The notes beneath the pieces are model-generated. The model did no database searches and was not told the DNA's origin. It was given only the letters and a program-made list of their open reading frames with translations. DNA of 64,000 nucleotides, taken from assembly GCA_964636125.1 (NCBI GenBank), contig CAZWPX010000004.1, positions 1-64,000 on the forward strand, in the 5' to 3' direction. This DNA is from CAJINA01 sp964636125. GTDB taxonomy: Bacteria > Desulfobacterota > Desulfobacteria > Desulfobacterales > CAJINA01. Positions 8,916 to 17,915 of this stretch are shown in pieces (the first letter of the stretch is position 1; each line of letters starts with the position of its first letter). Both the position numbers and the translations under genes were made by a program.

Positions 8916-11210
8916 ATGAAGTCACTTCTAATGAAACTGCGCCACAGCCTGATGGCCAAATTAATCGTGACCGTCGGCATGATACTGCTGGCCTCCATGT
9001 CCGCCTGGGCGGTTTTAAACATCCAGTCCCAGCGGGAGAAGATGCGTAGCCAGTTGGTGGCGGGGGCCGACCGACTGGGCAATACCATCATCCTGGGCGC
9101 GCGCTACGCGATGATGCTCAACTCCCGGGAGGACATCAATGAGATTATCAAAAACATTGGCAAACAGCGTGAAATAGAAGCCATCCGCATCTATAACAAA
9201 GACGGGACGATCAAATTCTCCAAAGTGATGCGGGAGGTGGATACCACCACCAATATCAAGGCGGAGGCCTGTGATATCTGCCACCGTTCCGATCCGCCCA
9301 TAGTCGACCTTACCATCGGTGAGTGCATTCGGATTATTAAATCCGACGTGGGACACCGCCAGCTCGGTATTATCAAACCCATTTTCAACGACCCGGGCTG
9401 CTCAACCGGGGAGTGCCATTTTCACCCGGATGACAAGAAGGTCCTGGGAGCCTTGGATGTGGTGGTTTCGCTTGAAAAAGCGGACCGTGAAATTCTGCAT
9501 TTTGAAAAAGAGATCATTGGCCTGGCGCTCTTTGTGTTCGTTTTAACGGCCGGGATGATTTTTGTCCTGTTTATCAAATTTGTCAATCGGCCGATCAGCC
9601 GGTTGGTTGAGGGCACCGGGCGAATCGCGGATGGTCGGTATAACGAAAAAATCAGGATCGATACCAATGGCGAGTTCGGTATGCTGGCCGACTCCATCAA
9701 TGAAATGGGCAGCTCCATCGATGCGAAACAGGTTGAACTGAACCGGCAAAAAGATGAGTATCAACGGCTGTTTGACCATGTTCCCTGCCTGATTACCGTC
9801 CAGGACCGGGACTACAAACTGATCGGCTACAACAAGGAGTTTGCCGAGAACTTTGACCCCCGCCCAGGTGATTATTGTTATTCCGCCTACAAAGGTAGAG
9901 ACAGCAAGTGCAAAAGATGCCCGGTGGAAAAGACATTCAACGACGGCCGATCGCATTACAGCGAAGAGTCCGGTACCGGCAAAGACGGCAAGCCGACCCA
10001 CTGGATTGTGAAGACCTCTCCGGTGGAAAATGATACCGGGGACATTGTTGCGGCCATGGAAATCAGCCTGGACATTACCCATCGGCGGGTACTTGAGGAG
10101 CAGTTAAAAAAATCAGAGGAAAAGTACCGGGCCATTTTTGATAATATTCCCAACCCGGTACTGGTCATGGACCAGGATTCGTTTGAGATCCTGGACTGTA
10201 ACGACAGTGTTTACGCGGTCTACGGATTTACGCGAAAAGAGGCTATCGGCAAATCGTTTCTCGATTTTTTCATCGAGGAAGAGCGCGGTCACTATGCCGT
10301 AAAAATCATGACCGCCTCGGTACTCAACCAGGTCAGACATTTGAGTAAAGATGGGAAAAATCTGTATGTAACCATCAGGGGCTCCGCATCCGAATATCCC
10401 GGGGGGAAAGTCCTGCTGGTGACCATCAGTGATATTACCAAACGTCTTGAAGCCGAGCAGCAACTCATCCAGGCCAGTAAAATGGCGACCCTGGGTGAAA
10501 TGGCCACCGGTGTTGCCCACGAACTGAACCAGCCGTTGTCTGTTATAAAAACCGCCAGCAGTTTTTTCATGAAGAAGGTGTCCAGACAAGAGCCTATCAA
10601 GCCGGAAATCTTAAATGAACTGTCGTGTGAGATTGACAGCCATGTGGACAGGGCCACGAAAATTATCAATCACATGAGGCAGTTCGGGCGTAAATCGGAT
10701 ATCAACCTGGAGCCGGTATATGTCAATCAGGTCCTCAAAAATGCATTTGAAATATTCAGTCAGCAGCTCAAGGTGAGAGGCATAACGGTTGAGTGGGAAA
10801 TCGCAGACAAGCTGCCGCCGGTACTTGCTGATGCGGGCCGGCTGGAGCAGGTTTGCATCAACCTGTTGATCAATGCCCGGGATTCAATCGAAGAAAAGTG
10901 GGAACAACAGGCCGCCTCCCCGGGCACGGGAACCATAAGACTCATGTCCGGCCTGGAAGAAGGGGCTGTGGAGGTCAGAGTGTCTGATTCCGGAAAAGGG
11001 ATTCCGCCTGAAATTTTAGAAAAAGTATTTGAGCCCTTTTTTACGACCAAGAAAGTCGGGAAGGGCACCGGCCTGGGATTGTCCATCAGTTACGGCATTA
11101 TTAAAGAGTGCGGAGGGACGATTCGGGTGCAGCCGGGTGAGCGGGAAGGGGCCTGTTTCGTGCTTACCTTCCCCATAGCTGATGCAGACTCTGAACGGGA
11201 TGCCATCTGA
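8916..11210 (+). CDS. Membrane sensor histidine kinase with c-type haem motifs in the periplasmic domain
   Basis: A 764-residue kinase. Membrane helices at about 14-36 and 200-222 enclose a periplasmic domain. That domain has one CxxCH motif (C119, C122, H123) and a second C..CH with four residues between (C162, C167, H168), so covalent haem binding is likely. A HAMP linker (about 223-275) and two PAS domains (about 283-395 and 405-515) follow. The first PAS has the cysteine pattern CYSAYKGRDSKCKRCPV. HisKA (VAHELNQPLS) and HATPase (DSGKGIP, GTGLGLSISYG) complete it. It is followed, with little or no gap, by a receiver-kinase, then rrf2 and hmcABCDEF. It may report periplasmic redox state to the Hmc genes. 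Confidence 0.9.
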   Translation: MKSLLMKLRHSLMAKLIVTVGMILLASMSAWAVLNIQSQREKMRSQLVAGADRLGNTIILGARYAMMLNSREDINEIIKNIGKQREIEAIRIYNKDGTIKFSKVMREVDTTTNIKAEACDICHRSDPPIVDLTIGECIRIIKSDVGHRQLGIIKPIFNDPGCSTGECHFHPDDKKVLGALDVVVSLEKADREILHFEKEIIGLALFVFVLTAGMIFVLFIKFVNRPISRLVEGTGRIADGRYNEKIRIDTNGEFGMLADSINEMGSSIDAKQVELNRQKDEYQRLFDHVPCLITVQDRDYKLIGYNKEFAENFDPRPGDYCYSAYKGRDSKCKRCPVEKTFNDGRSHYSEESGTGKDGKPTHWIVKTSPVENDTGDIVAAMEISLDITHRRVLEEQLKKSEEKYRAIFDNIPNPVLVMDQDSFEILDCNDSVYAVYGFTRKEAIGKSFLDFFIEEERGHYAVKIMTASVLNQVRHLSKDGKNLYVTIRGSASEYPGGKVLLVTISDITKRLEAEQQLIQASKMATLGEMATGVAHELNQPLSVIKTASSFFMKKVSRQEPIKPEILNELSCEIDSHVDRATKIINHMRQFGRKSDINLEPVYVNQVLKNAFEIFSQQLKVRGITVEWEIADKLPPVLADAGRLEQVCINLLINARDSIEEKWEQQAASPGTGTIRLMSGLEEGAVEVRVSDSGKGIPPEILEKVFEPFFTTKKVGKGTGLGLSISYGIIKECGGTIRVQPGEREGACFVLTFPIADADSERDAI

Positions 11211-11253
11211 GCTGGATGGATATGAAGCAACCCAAACGATGCGGCGGATTGCT

Positions 11254-12405
11254 ATGCAAAGAGAAGTCCTGCTGGTTGACGACGAAGCCGGTATTCGCAA
11301 GGTTCTGCGGATATCTTTAGAAGACAGTGGTTATAAGGTGTATACTGCGGAAGATGCCGGCAGAGCCCTTGAACTGTTTAAAAAGTATTCCCCCCCCGTG
11401 GTGATGACCGACATCAAGATGCCGGGTATGGACGGGATAGGCCTGCTGAAAAAGCTCAAGGAAAAAAGTCCTGATGTTGAAGTCATCATGATCACCGGCC
11501 ACGGGGACATCAATCTGGCCATCAAGAGCCTGAAGTTCGAGGCCACGGATTTTATCACGAAACCGATTCATGACGAAGCCCTCGACATTGCGATGAAAAG
11601 GGCCTGGGAACGTCTGACCCTGAAGCGGCAGCTGCGGGAGTATACGGAAAATCTCGAGCAGCTTGTCGAGGAAAAGACCCGGCGACTTGTGGACGCCGAA
11701 CGGCTCGCTGCCGTGGGGGAAACCGTGGCGGGTCTGAGCCACGCCATTAAGAATATTGCCGGTGGACTCAGCGGCGGTTCTTTTGTACTTGAGCAGGGCC
11801 TGGAACTGGACAATAAGGCGTATCTCCTTGATGGCTGGCAGATGCTGAAAAAGAACATTGACAAAATTACCGACCTTTCAATGGACTTGCTGGATTACGC
11901 CAAAGCCGACAGCCTGCAGTTTAAGCACTGCGATCCCAACGGGCCTTTAGAGGATGTGGCCGAGTTAATGGCGGAAAAAGCGAGTGCGGCCGAAATTGCG
12001 CTCCATATCGAAGTGGCTGAAACCCTGTCCCCCGTGGTTTGCGATCCGGACGCCCTGCACCGATGCCTTCTGAACCTGGTTACAAACGCGCTGGAAGCCT
12101 GCCGGGAAGGCCGGCCATGCCCGGAACCCAAAATGATCATGCTGCAGTCACGGCAAGTAGACGGGTGGGGCGTTGAGTATCGTGTCAAGGACAATTGCGG
12201 CGGTATGGACAGGCAGACGCGTGATAAAGTTTTCAGCCCCTTTTTCAGCACAAAGGGCCGGCTCGGTACAGGTATTGGACTGATGCTTACCAAAAAAATA
12301 GTCGACAAGCATGGCGGCATCATTGGCGTCGACTCCGCTCCGGGAGCAGCCACGCTTTTCACAATCAAGCTTCCCGCAGGTCCCCCGGAACCTACCACCA
12401 ACTGA
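11254..12405 (+). CDS. Receiver-histidine kinase hybrid
   Basis: About 383 residues. The receiver starts VLLVDDEAGIRKV and has its phospho-acceptor in MTDIKMPGMDG. A coiled linker leads to a kinase core with the unusual histidine box LSHAIKNIAGGL and an ATPase domain (NLVTNALEA, DNCGGMDRQ, GTGIGLMLTKKIV). It follows the haem-motif kinase gene by 43 bp, or overlaps it if ATG 11182 is used. ATG 11254 is chosen because the receiver begins directly after it. The receiver is very similar to that of the kinase at 21568-23496, suggesting duplication within the cluster. It probably relays signal from the membrane kinase. Confidence 0.85.
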   Translation: MQREVLLVDDEAGIRKVLRISLEDSGYKVYTAEDAGRALELFKKYSPPVVMTDIKMPGMDGIGLLKKLKEKSPDVEVIMITGHGDINLAIKSLKFEATDFITKPIHDEALDIAMKRAWERLTLKRQLREYTENLEQLVEEKTRRLVDAERLAAVGETVAGLSHAIKNIAGGLSGGSFVLEQGLELDNKAYLLDGWQMLKKNIDKITDLSMDLLDYAKADSLQFKHCDPNGPLEDVAELMAEKASAAEIALHIEVAETLSPVVCDPDALHRCLLNLVTNALEACREGRPCPEPKMIMLQSRQVDGWGVEYRVKDNCGGMDRQTRDKVFSPFFSTKGRLGTGIGLMLTKKIVDKHGGIIGVDSAPGAATLFTIKLPAGPPEPTTN

Positions 12406-12471
12406 AAAACTCCATAAAAACAAAGCCCTAAAAGTTTTTGCCCTTATTGACGGGTATGGCGTGAAAAAAGA

Positions 12472-12535
12472 TTGACAGGTATCACTTTCTTGACTTATAA
12501 AGTCGGGAATATTGTGCACCCTAAAGGTCGGGAAA
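12472..12535 (+). promoter_or_regulatory. Predicted promoter with direct repeats upstream of rrf2
   Basis: TTGACA at 12472-12477 and TTATAA at 12495-12500 are spaced by 17 bases, a good housekeeping promoter. A direct repeat overlaps and follows the -10 region: TAAAGTCGGGAA at 12498 and TAAAGGTCGGGAAAG at 12522, 24 bp apart. The repeats sit where a repressor would block transcription, so Rrf2 autoregulation is plausible. The transcript would cover rrf2 and probably hmcABCDEF. Confidence 0.5.
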
Positions 12536-12614
12536 GCGGTAGCCGCAGAGAATAAGACTGTTTATTATAGTTATATTCTTTGCCAGATTACTTCTAAACC
12601 AAGTAGGGATCCTC

Positions 12615-13058
12615 ATGCTGATTGCGCCTAAAAAACAGCAATACGCCATTCGAGCCATGCTCGAACTTGCCCGGCACCAGGGAAAGGGCCCGATTAAAAT
12701 ATCCGATATAGCTGAAGCCCAGGCTATCCCCCGGCGTTTCCTTGAAGTTATCCTCAATCAGTTGAAGGGCAGTGGATTCATCGGCTCCAAAAGAGGTTAT
12801 TCCGGCGGGTATCAACTGGTCATTTCGGCCAGCGATATCCGGGTGGGCGATATCATCAGGCACATTCAGGGCGATAAGGACCTGATTGAGTGCATTGCGT
12901 GCGTTGCCCAGGAGGAGTGCCCTTTTGAAGGCCGCTGCTCTCTGTTCCAGATGTGGAATAAAGTGAGGGATGCGATATTCAGTGTTTATGACGCCACGAC
13001 CCTGCAGGATCTGCTCGAAGGCGGTGTAATCAGTGGGCGGGGCAAGTGTGAGTCATAG
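12615..13058 (+). CDS. rrf2: Rrf2-family transcriptional regulator
   Basis: This 147-residue protein is a winged-helix regulator of the Rrf2/IscR type: KKQQYAIRAMLELARHQ at the start, recognition helix around IPRRFLEVILNQLKGSG, and wing KRGYSGGYQL. The cysteine loop C-IA-C...C...C near residues 95-113 matches the iron-sulfur ligand region of this family. In Desulfovibrio vulgaris Rrf2 is encoded at the end of the hmc operon and represses it; here the gene precedes hmcA by 38 bp. A redox- or Fe-S-responsive control of hmc is therefore likely. AGGGATCC precedes the ATG. Confidence 0.92.
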   Translation: MLIAPKKQQYAIRAMLELARHQGKGPIKISDIAEAQAIPRRFLEVILNQLKGSGFIGSKRGYSGGYQLVISASDIRVGDIIRHIQGDKDLIECIACVAQEECPFEGRCSLFQMWNKVRDAIFSVYDATTLQDLLEGGVISGRGKCES

Positions 13059-13096
13059 TTATTAAATTCAGGCAAATTAAATCAAGGACTTGAACT

Positions 13097-14650
13097 ATGA
13101 ACAAGGGACGTTCGCTGTTACGGTGGGGAGGATTGCTGTCGGCGGTTGCGGCGGTGTTGATATTTGGCACCCATGGGCTTGCCTCGCTGACCGGTAAGAA
13201 ACAGGCAATGCGGCCGGATGTTATTCAAATTGAGGTGCTGAAGAAATACGGCGACCTTGAGCGGCCCGTGGTGACCTTTCTGCATGACAAACACTCCGAA
13301 GCCGTCCAGGAAATGGGCCAAGACTGCACCGCCTGCCATGAGAAAAATGACGGTAAGCTGGTGCTGCTGTACAAACGGGACGCGGACCTTTCCAAAAAAG
13401 CGGTCATGGATACCTACCATGACAACTGTATTGCCTGCCACAAAGAGGCCACCGCCAAGAAGCTCAAGTCAGGTCCGGTGACGTGCAACGGGTGCCACGA
13501 CCGGAAAAAAATAGTGGTGTCGTCCCGCATGCCGGCCGGGCTGGATAAAGCCCTTCACTATCGGCATGATAAAGCCTTTTCCGGCAAGTGTGAACAATGC
13601 CACCATGCTTACGATGAGAAGAAGAAAGAAATCTACTACGACAAGGGCAAGGAGGCCAGCTGCCGCTATTGTCACGGTGAGCAGGCGGTGGACAACAAGG
13701 CTTCTTTCAGGACGGCGGCCCACAAGGACTGCCTGGGGTGTCATGTCAAACTGACTGCCAAGAAAAAAGACGCCGGGCCGATTCAGTGTGCCGGTTGTCA
13801 TGGCGCTGCAGCTCAGGCCCAGGCGCCGCCTGCGGCGGATATCCCCAGAATGAAACGCAACCAGCCCGATGCCGCCATCATCAAGAAAGGCCCGGGTGGG
13901 ACCATGAACCGGGTGGCCTTTAACCATCAGGGGCATGAGGGCTACGCCAATAATTGCCGGGTATGCCACCACAAAGAGATGACGGCCTGCAACGATTGCC
14001 ACACAGTGGCCGGGAAAAAAGAGGGTGGTTTTGTGACCCTCGAATCGGCCATGCACCAATTCGACAAGGGCACCAGCTGCTTTGGCTGCCACACCAGCCA
14101 GAAGACGTCAAAGAACTGCGCCGGCTGTCATGCCTTGATGGAAACGCGCAAGCGCAAAGACAACGCGACCTGTCTGGGTTGCCATACGATCCCGGCGAAA
14201 GCTGTTGCGGCTGAGGCGGGGCCTGATGAGCTGGCGGCCGTTGCCATGCTTGAACTGCAGGGCCGCAACCTGGAAATCCCGACCTTCAACCAGAAAGATA
14301 TCCCGGAAGAGGTCGAGATCAAGCAGATCGTAGATAAGTACGAGCCGGTGAAATTTCCCCACCGCAAGATCATCAACAAATTGATGAGCAACATGCAGGG
14401 CAACAAACTGGCTGGCTATTTCCATGCCCAGCCGGGTACCATGTGCCAGGGGTGTCACCACAACAGCCCGTCTGCTGCCAAGCCGCCCAAATGCGCGAGC
14501 TGCCATATGAAACCGGTTGACAAACAGGCGCTGCACCGGCCGGGCTTGATGGCTGCTTACCATCGGCAGTGCATGGGATGTCACACGGAAATGGGAATTG
14601 AAAAACCTTCAAATGTAGACTGTACCGGTTGCCATTTAGAGAAAAAATAG
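13097..14650 (+). CDS. hmcA: High-molecular-weight cytochrome c HmcA (16 haems)
   Basis: This 517-residue exported protein has an N-terminal hydrophobic signal (LLSAVAAVLIFGTHG) and exactly sixteen CxxCH motifs, the haem count of HmcA. Many histidines outside the motifs, such as HDKH and HHK, supply sixth ligands as in class III cytochromes. In the family, HmcA is the periplasmic subunit that exchanges electrons with the cytochrome c3/hydrogenase pool and passes them to the membrane part of the Hmc complex. hmcB follows after 42 bp and the next five genes match hmcBCDEF in order. Confidence 0.97.
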   Translation: MNKGRSLLRWGGLLSAVAAVLIFGTHGLASLTGKKQAMRPDVIQIEVLKKYGDLERPVVTFLHDKHSEAVQEMGQDCTACHEKNDGKLVLLYKRDADLSKKAVMDTYHDNCIACHKEATAKKLKSGPVTCNGCHDRKKIVVSSRMPAGLDKALHYRHDKAFSGKCEQCHHAYDEKKKEIYYDKGKEASCRYCHGEQAVDNKASFRTAAHKDCLGCHVKLTAKKKDAGPIQCAGCHGAAAQAQAPPAADIPRMKRNQPDAAIIKKGPGGTMNRVAFNHQGHEGYANNCRVCHHKEMTACNDCHTVAGKKEGGFVTLESAMHQFDKGTSCFGCHTSQKTSKNCAGCHALMETRKRKDNATCLGCHTIPAKAVAAEAGPDELAAVAMLELQGRNLEIPTFNQKDIPEEVEIKQIVDKYEPVKFPHRKIINKLMSNMQGNKLAGYFHAQPGTMCQGCHHNSPSAAKPPKCASCHMKPVDKQALHRPGLMAAYHRQCMGCHTEMGIEKPSNVDCTGCHLEKK

Positions 14651-14692
14651 CGGCGACGGCGGGACTGTAATTTATTATTCGAGGTGCTTTAA

Positions 14693-15799
14693 ATGTCCAT
14701 ATCAAGAAGAAAATTTTTAGGATGGATCGGCGCGGCAGGGATGGCCACTACTGTGGGGCGCCGTGCCGAAGCCGCAGGTGGCAAGCATTTCACAGGGTAC
14801 TCTGACAGCGGTGGTGTGCTGCATGACGCAACCTTGTGCATCGGCTGCCGGGTTTGTGAAGCGGCCTGCAATGCAGTCAACGAGCTGCCTGAACCCGACA
14901 AACCTTTTAAAGACCAGGCAGTTCTCGAAGAAAAGCGCAGAACTACCAGCAAAACCTATACAGTAGTTAACAGGTACATGACGGGTGGGGAAAAAGCGGG
15001 CCCGGTATTTCGCAAGGACCAGTGCAACCATTGCCTGGAGCCGGCCTGTGCGTCGGCCTGTTTCGTGGAAGCTTTCAAGAAGACACCCACGGGGGCGGTC
15101 ACCTATGACGCCTCGGTCTGTGTGGGCTGCCGCTACTGTATGATCGCCTGTCCCTTTGCAATACCGACCTATGAATATGATAACCCCACCACCCCGGTGG
15201 TGAGAAAATGTACCCTGTGCTACCCGCGTATCAATAAAGGGAAACTGCCCGGATGTGTGGAAAAATGTCCCACGGAAGCACTCGTTTTTGGTGAAAGAGA
15301 GGCGCTGATTAGGATTGCCAGGGAGAGAATCCGAAAACATCCGGAGCGCTACGTGGATCATATTTACGGCGAGAACGAAATGGGCGGCACCAGCTGGCTC
15401 TACCTTTCCGGGGTTCCGTTTGAACAGCTGGGGTTGCGAGAAGATCTTGGAGTTACGCCGGCGCCCCAGCTTACCAAGGGCGCGCTTGGCGCGGTCCCCA
15501 TGGTTGTGGGGTTGTGGCCGGTATTCCTGACCGGTGTCTGGGCCATGACCAAGCGGAAGGAAAAAATCGCCGAGGAGGAACAGGCGCAGGCGGTCGAGAC
15601 CGCACTGGCCCAGGCGAGCGGTGAGGCAGCTGAAAAGCTCGCCGCGGCCATGGATAAAGCGGACAAGGACAAGAAAACCGCCATTGCCAAAGAAGTTAAA
15701 CAAGCGGTTGAAGAGGCTGAAAAAGCCTGGGAAGAAAAAGCTGCATCGGATGGTGAAGAACCTGACACCGGGGCACAAGATGAAAAGGGAGAATCCTGA
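14693..15799 (+). CDS. hmcB: HmcB, periplasmic four-cluster ferredoxin-like subunit
   Basis: The protein (368 residues) starts MSISRRKFLGW, a twin-arginine signal. Four cysteine groups can bind [4Fe-4S] clusters: C49/52/55/59, C111/114/119/123, C143/146/149/153 and C173/176/188/192. A single membrane helix lies near 262-283 (LGAVPMVVGLWPVFLTGVWA). A charged Ala/Glu/Lys-rich tail of about 80 residues, probably a cytoplasmic coiled coil, ends the protein. It should link the haems of HmcA to the NrfD-like HmcC. Its TGA overlaps the hmcC ATG by one base (TGATG), indicating coupled translation. Confidence 0.95.
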   Translation: MSISRRKFLGWIGAAGMATTVGRRAEAAGGKHFTGYSDSGGVLHDATLCIGCRVCEAACNAVNELPEPDKPFKDQAVLEEKRRTTSKTYTVVNRYMTGGEKAGPVFRKDQCNHCLEPACASACFVEAFKKTPTGAVTYDASVCVGCRYCMIACPFAIPTYEYDNPTTPVVRKCTLCYPRINKGKLPGCVEKCPTEALVFGEREALIRIARERIRKHPERYVDHIYGENEMGGTSWLYLSGVPFEQLGLREDLGVTPAPQLTKGALGAVPMVVGLWPVFLTGVWAMTKRKEKIAEEEQAQAVETALAQASGEAAEKLAAAMDKADKDKKTAIAKEVKQAVEEAEKAWEEKAASDGEEPDTGAQDEKGES

Positions 15800-16977
15800 T
15801 GTCTGAACATGTTGCCACAGACAGCAAATCATATCTCAGCACGTTCAATGTCATGGCCGGAATTATCGTGATTGTCGGCCTGGTTGTCACCGCCATGCGT
15901 TTCATCGGTGGTCTGGGAACCGTGACCAATTTGTCGGATTACAACCCCTGGGGGATCTGGATCGGGTTTGATCTGCTCTGCGGTGTTGCCCTGGCTGCCG
16001 GCGGTTACGTGACATCCGCCGCCTGCTATATTTTCGGCATGAAAAGATACCACTCTGCGGTGCGCCCGGCTATCCTGACCGGTTTTCTGGGTTACGCACT
16101 TGTTTTTCTGGCCCTTTTGTACGATGTGGGGCGGCCGGTCAGGTTGGTTTTGGCCTACCCGTTTGTGGTCCAGCCGGGCACCTCTTCCCTGCTGTTTGAA
16201 GTAGGCCTGTGCGTCGCATTGTACCTCAACGTGCTTTTCCTTGAATTCTGCCCGGCAGCCCTGGAGTGGCTGGGTATCAGAAAACTGCGTGATATCCTGG
16301 TCAAGATTACGATGGTGCTGACCATCTTTGGCGTGGTGCTGAGTACGCTGCACCAGTCTTCCCTGGGAGCGCTTTTTCTCATCGCGCCCTCCAAGCTGCA
16401 CCCGCTGTGGTATTCCCAGTATATTCCGGTCTACTTTTTTGTTTCCAGCGTGATTGCGGGCTTGTCCATGGTTCTTTTTGAAAGCACCCTGGCTCACAAA
16501 TACTTTCATCACAAAATGGACGAAACGCATCTCGGTGAGAGTGACGGTTTAACCATGGGGTTTGGAAAAGCCGCTTCGATCGTACTGGCCGGCTACTTTG
16601 CAATCAAGGTGATCGGCATCGCGGCCGACAACAACTGGCACCACCTCGTCACCGGATGGGGTGCCTGGTACCTGGTCGAGTTGATCGGGTTTGTGGCGCT
16701 GCCCTGCTTTCTGTTCGCTCTGGGTGTGCGCGACAGCAACCTCAAGCTGATTCGTTACACGGCGGTCTGGAGTGTGCTGGGTATTATCATCAACCGGCTC
16801 AACGTGTCGGTGATTGCTTTTAACTGGCATCTGCCGGCTGCGGACCGTTATTTCCCTCATTTTTTGGAGATAGTTACCTCTGTATTTATCGTAACGGTAG
16901 GCATCATCGCCTACCGGTTTATCGTGAACAACATGCCGGTGCTTTACGAGCATCCGGACTATAAAGAAAAACATTGA
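15799..16977 (+). CDS. hmcC: HmcC, NrfD-family integral membrane subunit
   Basis: A 392-residue, strongly hydrophobic protein with about ten membrane helices, of the NrfD/PsrC type that interacts with quinone and with a ferredoxin-like partner. The early motif NPWGIWIGFDLLCGVALAAGG is characteristic of the HmcC/DsrP/NrfD group. In the Hmc complex it connects HmcB to the rest of the membrane module. It overlaps hmcB by one base. A stable hairpin follows its stop codon before hmcD. Confidence 0.95.
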   Translation: MSEHVATDSKSYLSTFNVMAGIIVIVGLVVTAMRFIGGLGTVTNLSDYNPWGIWIGFDLLCGVALAAGGYVTSAACYIFGMKRYHSAVRPAILTGFLGYALVFLALLYDVGRPVRLVLAYPFVVQPGTSSLLFEVGLCVALYLNVLFLEFCPAALEWLGIRKLRDILVKITMVLTIFGVVLSTLHQSSLGALFLIAPSKLHPLWYSQYIPVYFFVSSVIAGLSMVLFESTLAHKYFHHKMDETHLGESDGLTMGFGKAASIVLAGYFAIKVIGIAADNNWHHLVTGWGAWYLVELIGFVALPCFLFALGVRDSNLKLIRYTAVWSVLGIIINRLNVSVIAFNWHLPAADRYFPHFLEIVTSVFIVTVGIIAYRFIVNNMPVLYEHPDYKEKH

Positions 16978-16981
16978 TGAG

Positions 16982-17013
16982 AAGCCATCTCAAATTTTTG
17001 AGATAGCTTCTGC
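16982..17013 (+). other. Hairpin between hmcC and hmcD
   Basis: AGAAGCCATCTCAAA and TTTGAGATAGCTTCT form a 15-base stem with one non-pairing position and almost no loop. There is no T-run after it, so it is not a plain terminator. It could protect or process the hmc mRNA. The half-site GAGAT(A/G)GCTTC recurs at about 34039 and 49553. Confidence 0.5.
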
Positions 17014-17032
17014 TACGCAAAGGACGTAACCA

Positions 17033-17164
17033 ATGGAACAGGCGTTTTATACACTTCAGGATTTTATGGTGCACACCAAGGCCGTTGTCTATGTACTGAT
17101 GGGGCTATGGCTGATCGGAGTGGTTGGTTTCTGGCGATTTTTAACCGGAAGAGACGACGACTGA
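17033..17164 (+). CDS. hmcD: HmcD, small membrane subunit
   Basis: A 43-residue protein beginning MEQAFYTLQDFMVHTK with one membrane helix (VVYVLMGLWLIGVVGFWRFL) and an acidic end RDDD. Its size, single helix and place between hmcC and hmcE match HmcD. It was identified by position because it is so short. AAAGGACG lies upstream of the ATG. The role in the complex is not known beyond being a small membrane component. Confidence 0.88.
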   Translation: MEQAFYTLQDFMVHTKAVVYVLMGLWLIGVVGFWRFLTGRDDD

Positions 17165-17230
17165 TTTGGCCGGCCGGTATTTCCAATCCAATTTATTGCG
17201 GCAGCATCTTGTTGATGTGAGGAGAAGAAA

Positions 17231-17908
17231 ATGTACGAATTTGTAACCGGGCCGTTGGCATGGATTTCGTTTTTAGTCTTTTTCATCGGTGTGAGTGTAA
17301 GAAAGGTGATGTACATCAAAGGGCTCAGGTGGAATCTTGACCGGGTGGCCTATCGGGAGTTTCCCATGTACGGCTTCAAGGGTGCCGTACGATCCATTGT
17401 GGCCTGGCTGATTCCTTTCGGCACCCGCGCCTGGCGGCAAAATCCGGGTTTTACGATTCTGGTGTTCGTTTTTCACATCGGACTGCTGATAACCCCCGTT
17501 TTTCTGCTGGCCCACAACTTGATTTTAAAAGAGCGCTGGGGCTTCAGTCTCTGGACCTTGCCCGAACCGGTCTCCGATATTCTGACCATCGCGATGCTGA
17601 TTGCCGCCCTGTTTATATTGCTGCGGCGTTTTGCGCTCCCGGAAGTCAGGATTCTGACAACAGGCTATGACCTGTTGGTGCTGGCCATAGCGGTGGCCCC
17701 TTTTATCACCGGCCTGCTGGCCTATCACCATGTCGGCGACTACCAGTTCTGGCTGATTCTCCATATCCTGAGCGGAGAGGTCTGGCTGATCGCCATTCCT
17801 TTTACAAAGCTGTCCCACTCCGTCCTGTTTTTCATGTCCCGGGCCCAGCTCGGCATGGATTTCGGTATCAAGCGCGGTGGTATGAAGGGCCGCGGGATGG
17901 CATGGTAA
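17231..17908 (+). CDS. hmcE: HmcE, NarI-like cytochrome b-type membrane subunit
   Basis: This 225-residue protein has five or six membrane helices and conserved histidines (FHIGLL, YHHVGDYQFWLILHILSG) of the NarI/DsrM-like b-type cytochrome group. It is paralogous to TmcC at 25710-26369: both share the GPL.W..F..F..G start, LLITP.FLL.H and the LHI.SGE...IAIPFT.LSH end. It should carry haem b and deliver electrons across the membrane to HmcF. AGGAGAAG precedes the ATG. A family B palindrome follows the gene. Confidence 0.93.
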   Translation: MYEFVTGPLAWISFLVFFIGVSVRKVMYIKGLRWNLDRVAYREFPMYGFKGAVRSIVAWLIPFGTRAWRQNPGFTILVFVFHIGLLITPVFLLAHNLILKERWGFSLWTLPEPVSDILTIAMLIAALFILLRRFALPEVRILTTGYDLLVLAIAVAPFITGLLAYHHVGDYQFWLILHILSGEVWLIAIPFTKLSHSVLFFMSRAQLGMDFGIKRGGMKGRGMAW

Positions 17909-17915
17909 ATATGTG

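Noticed and set aside
14717..15832. A 371-codon antisense ORF over hmcB
   Set aside because: HmcB on the other strand has four Fe-S motifs and a signal sequence; the antisense reading is an artefact of GC-rich third positions.
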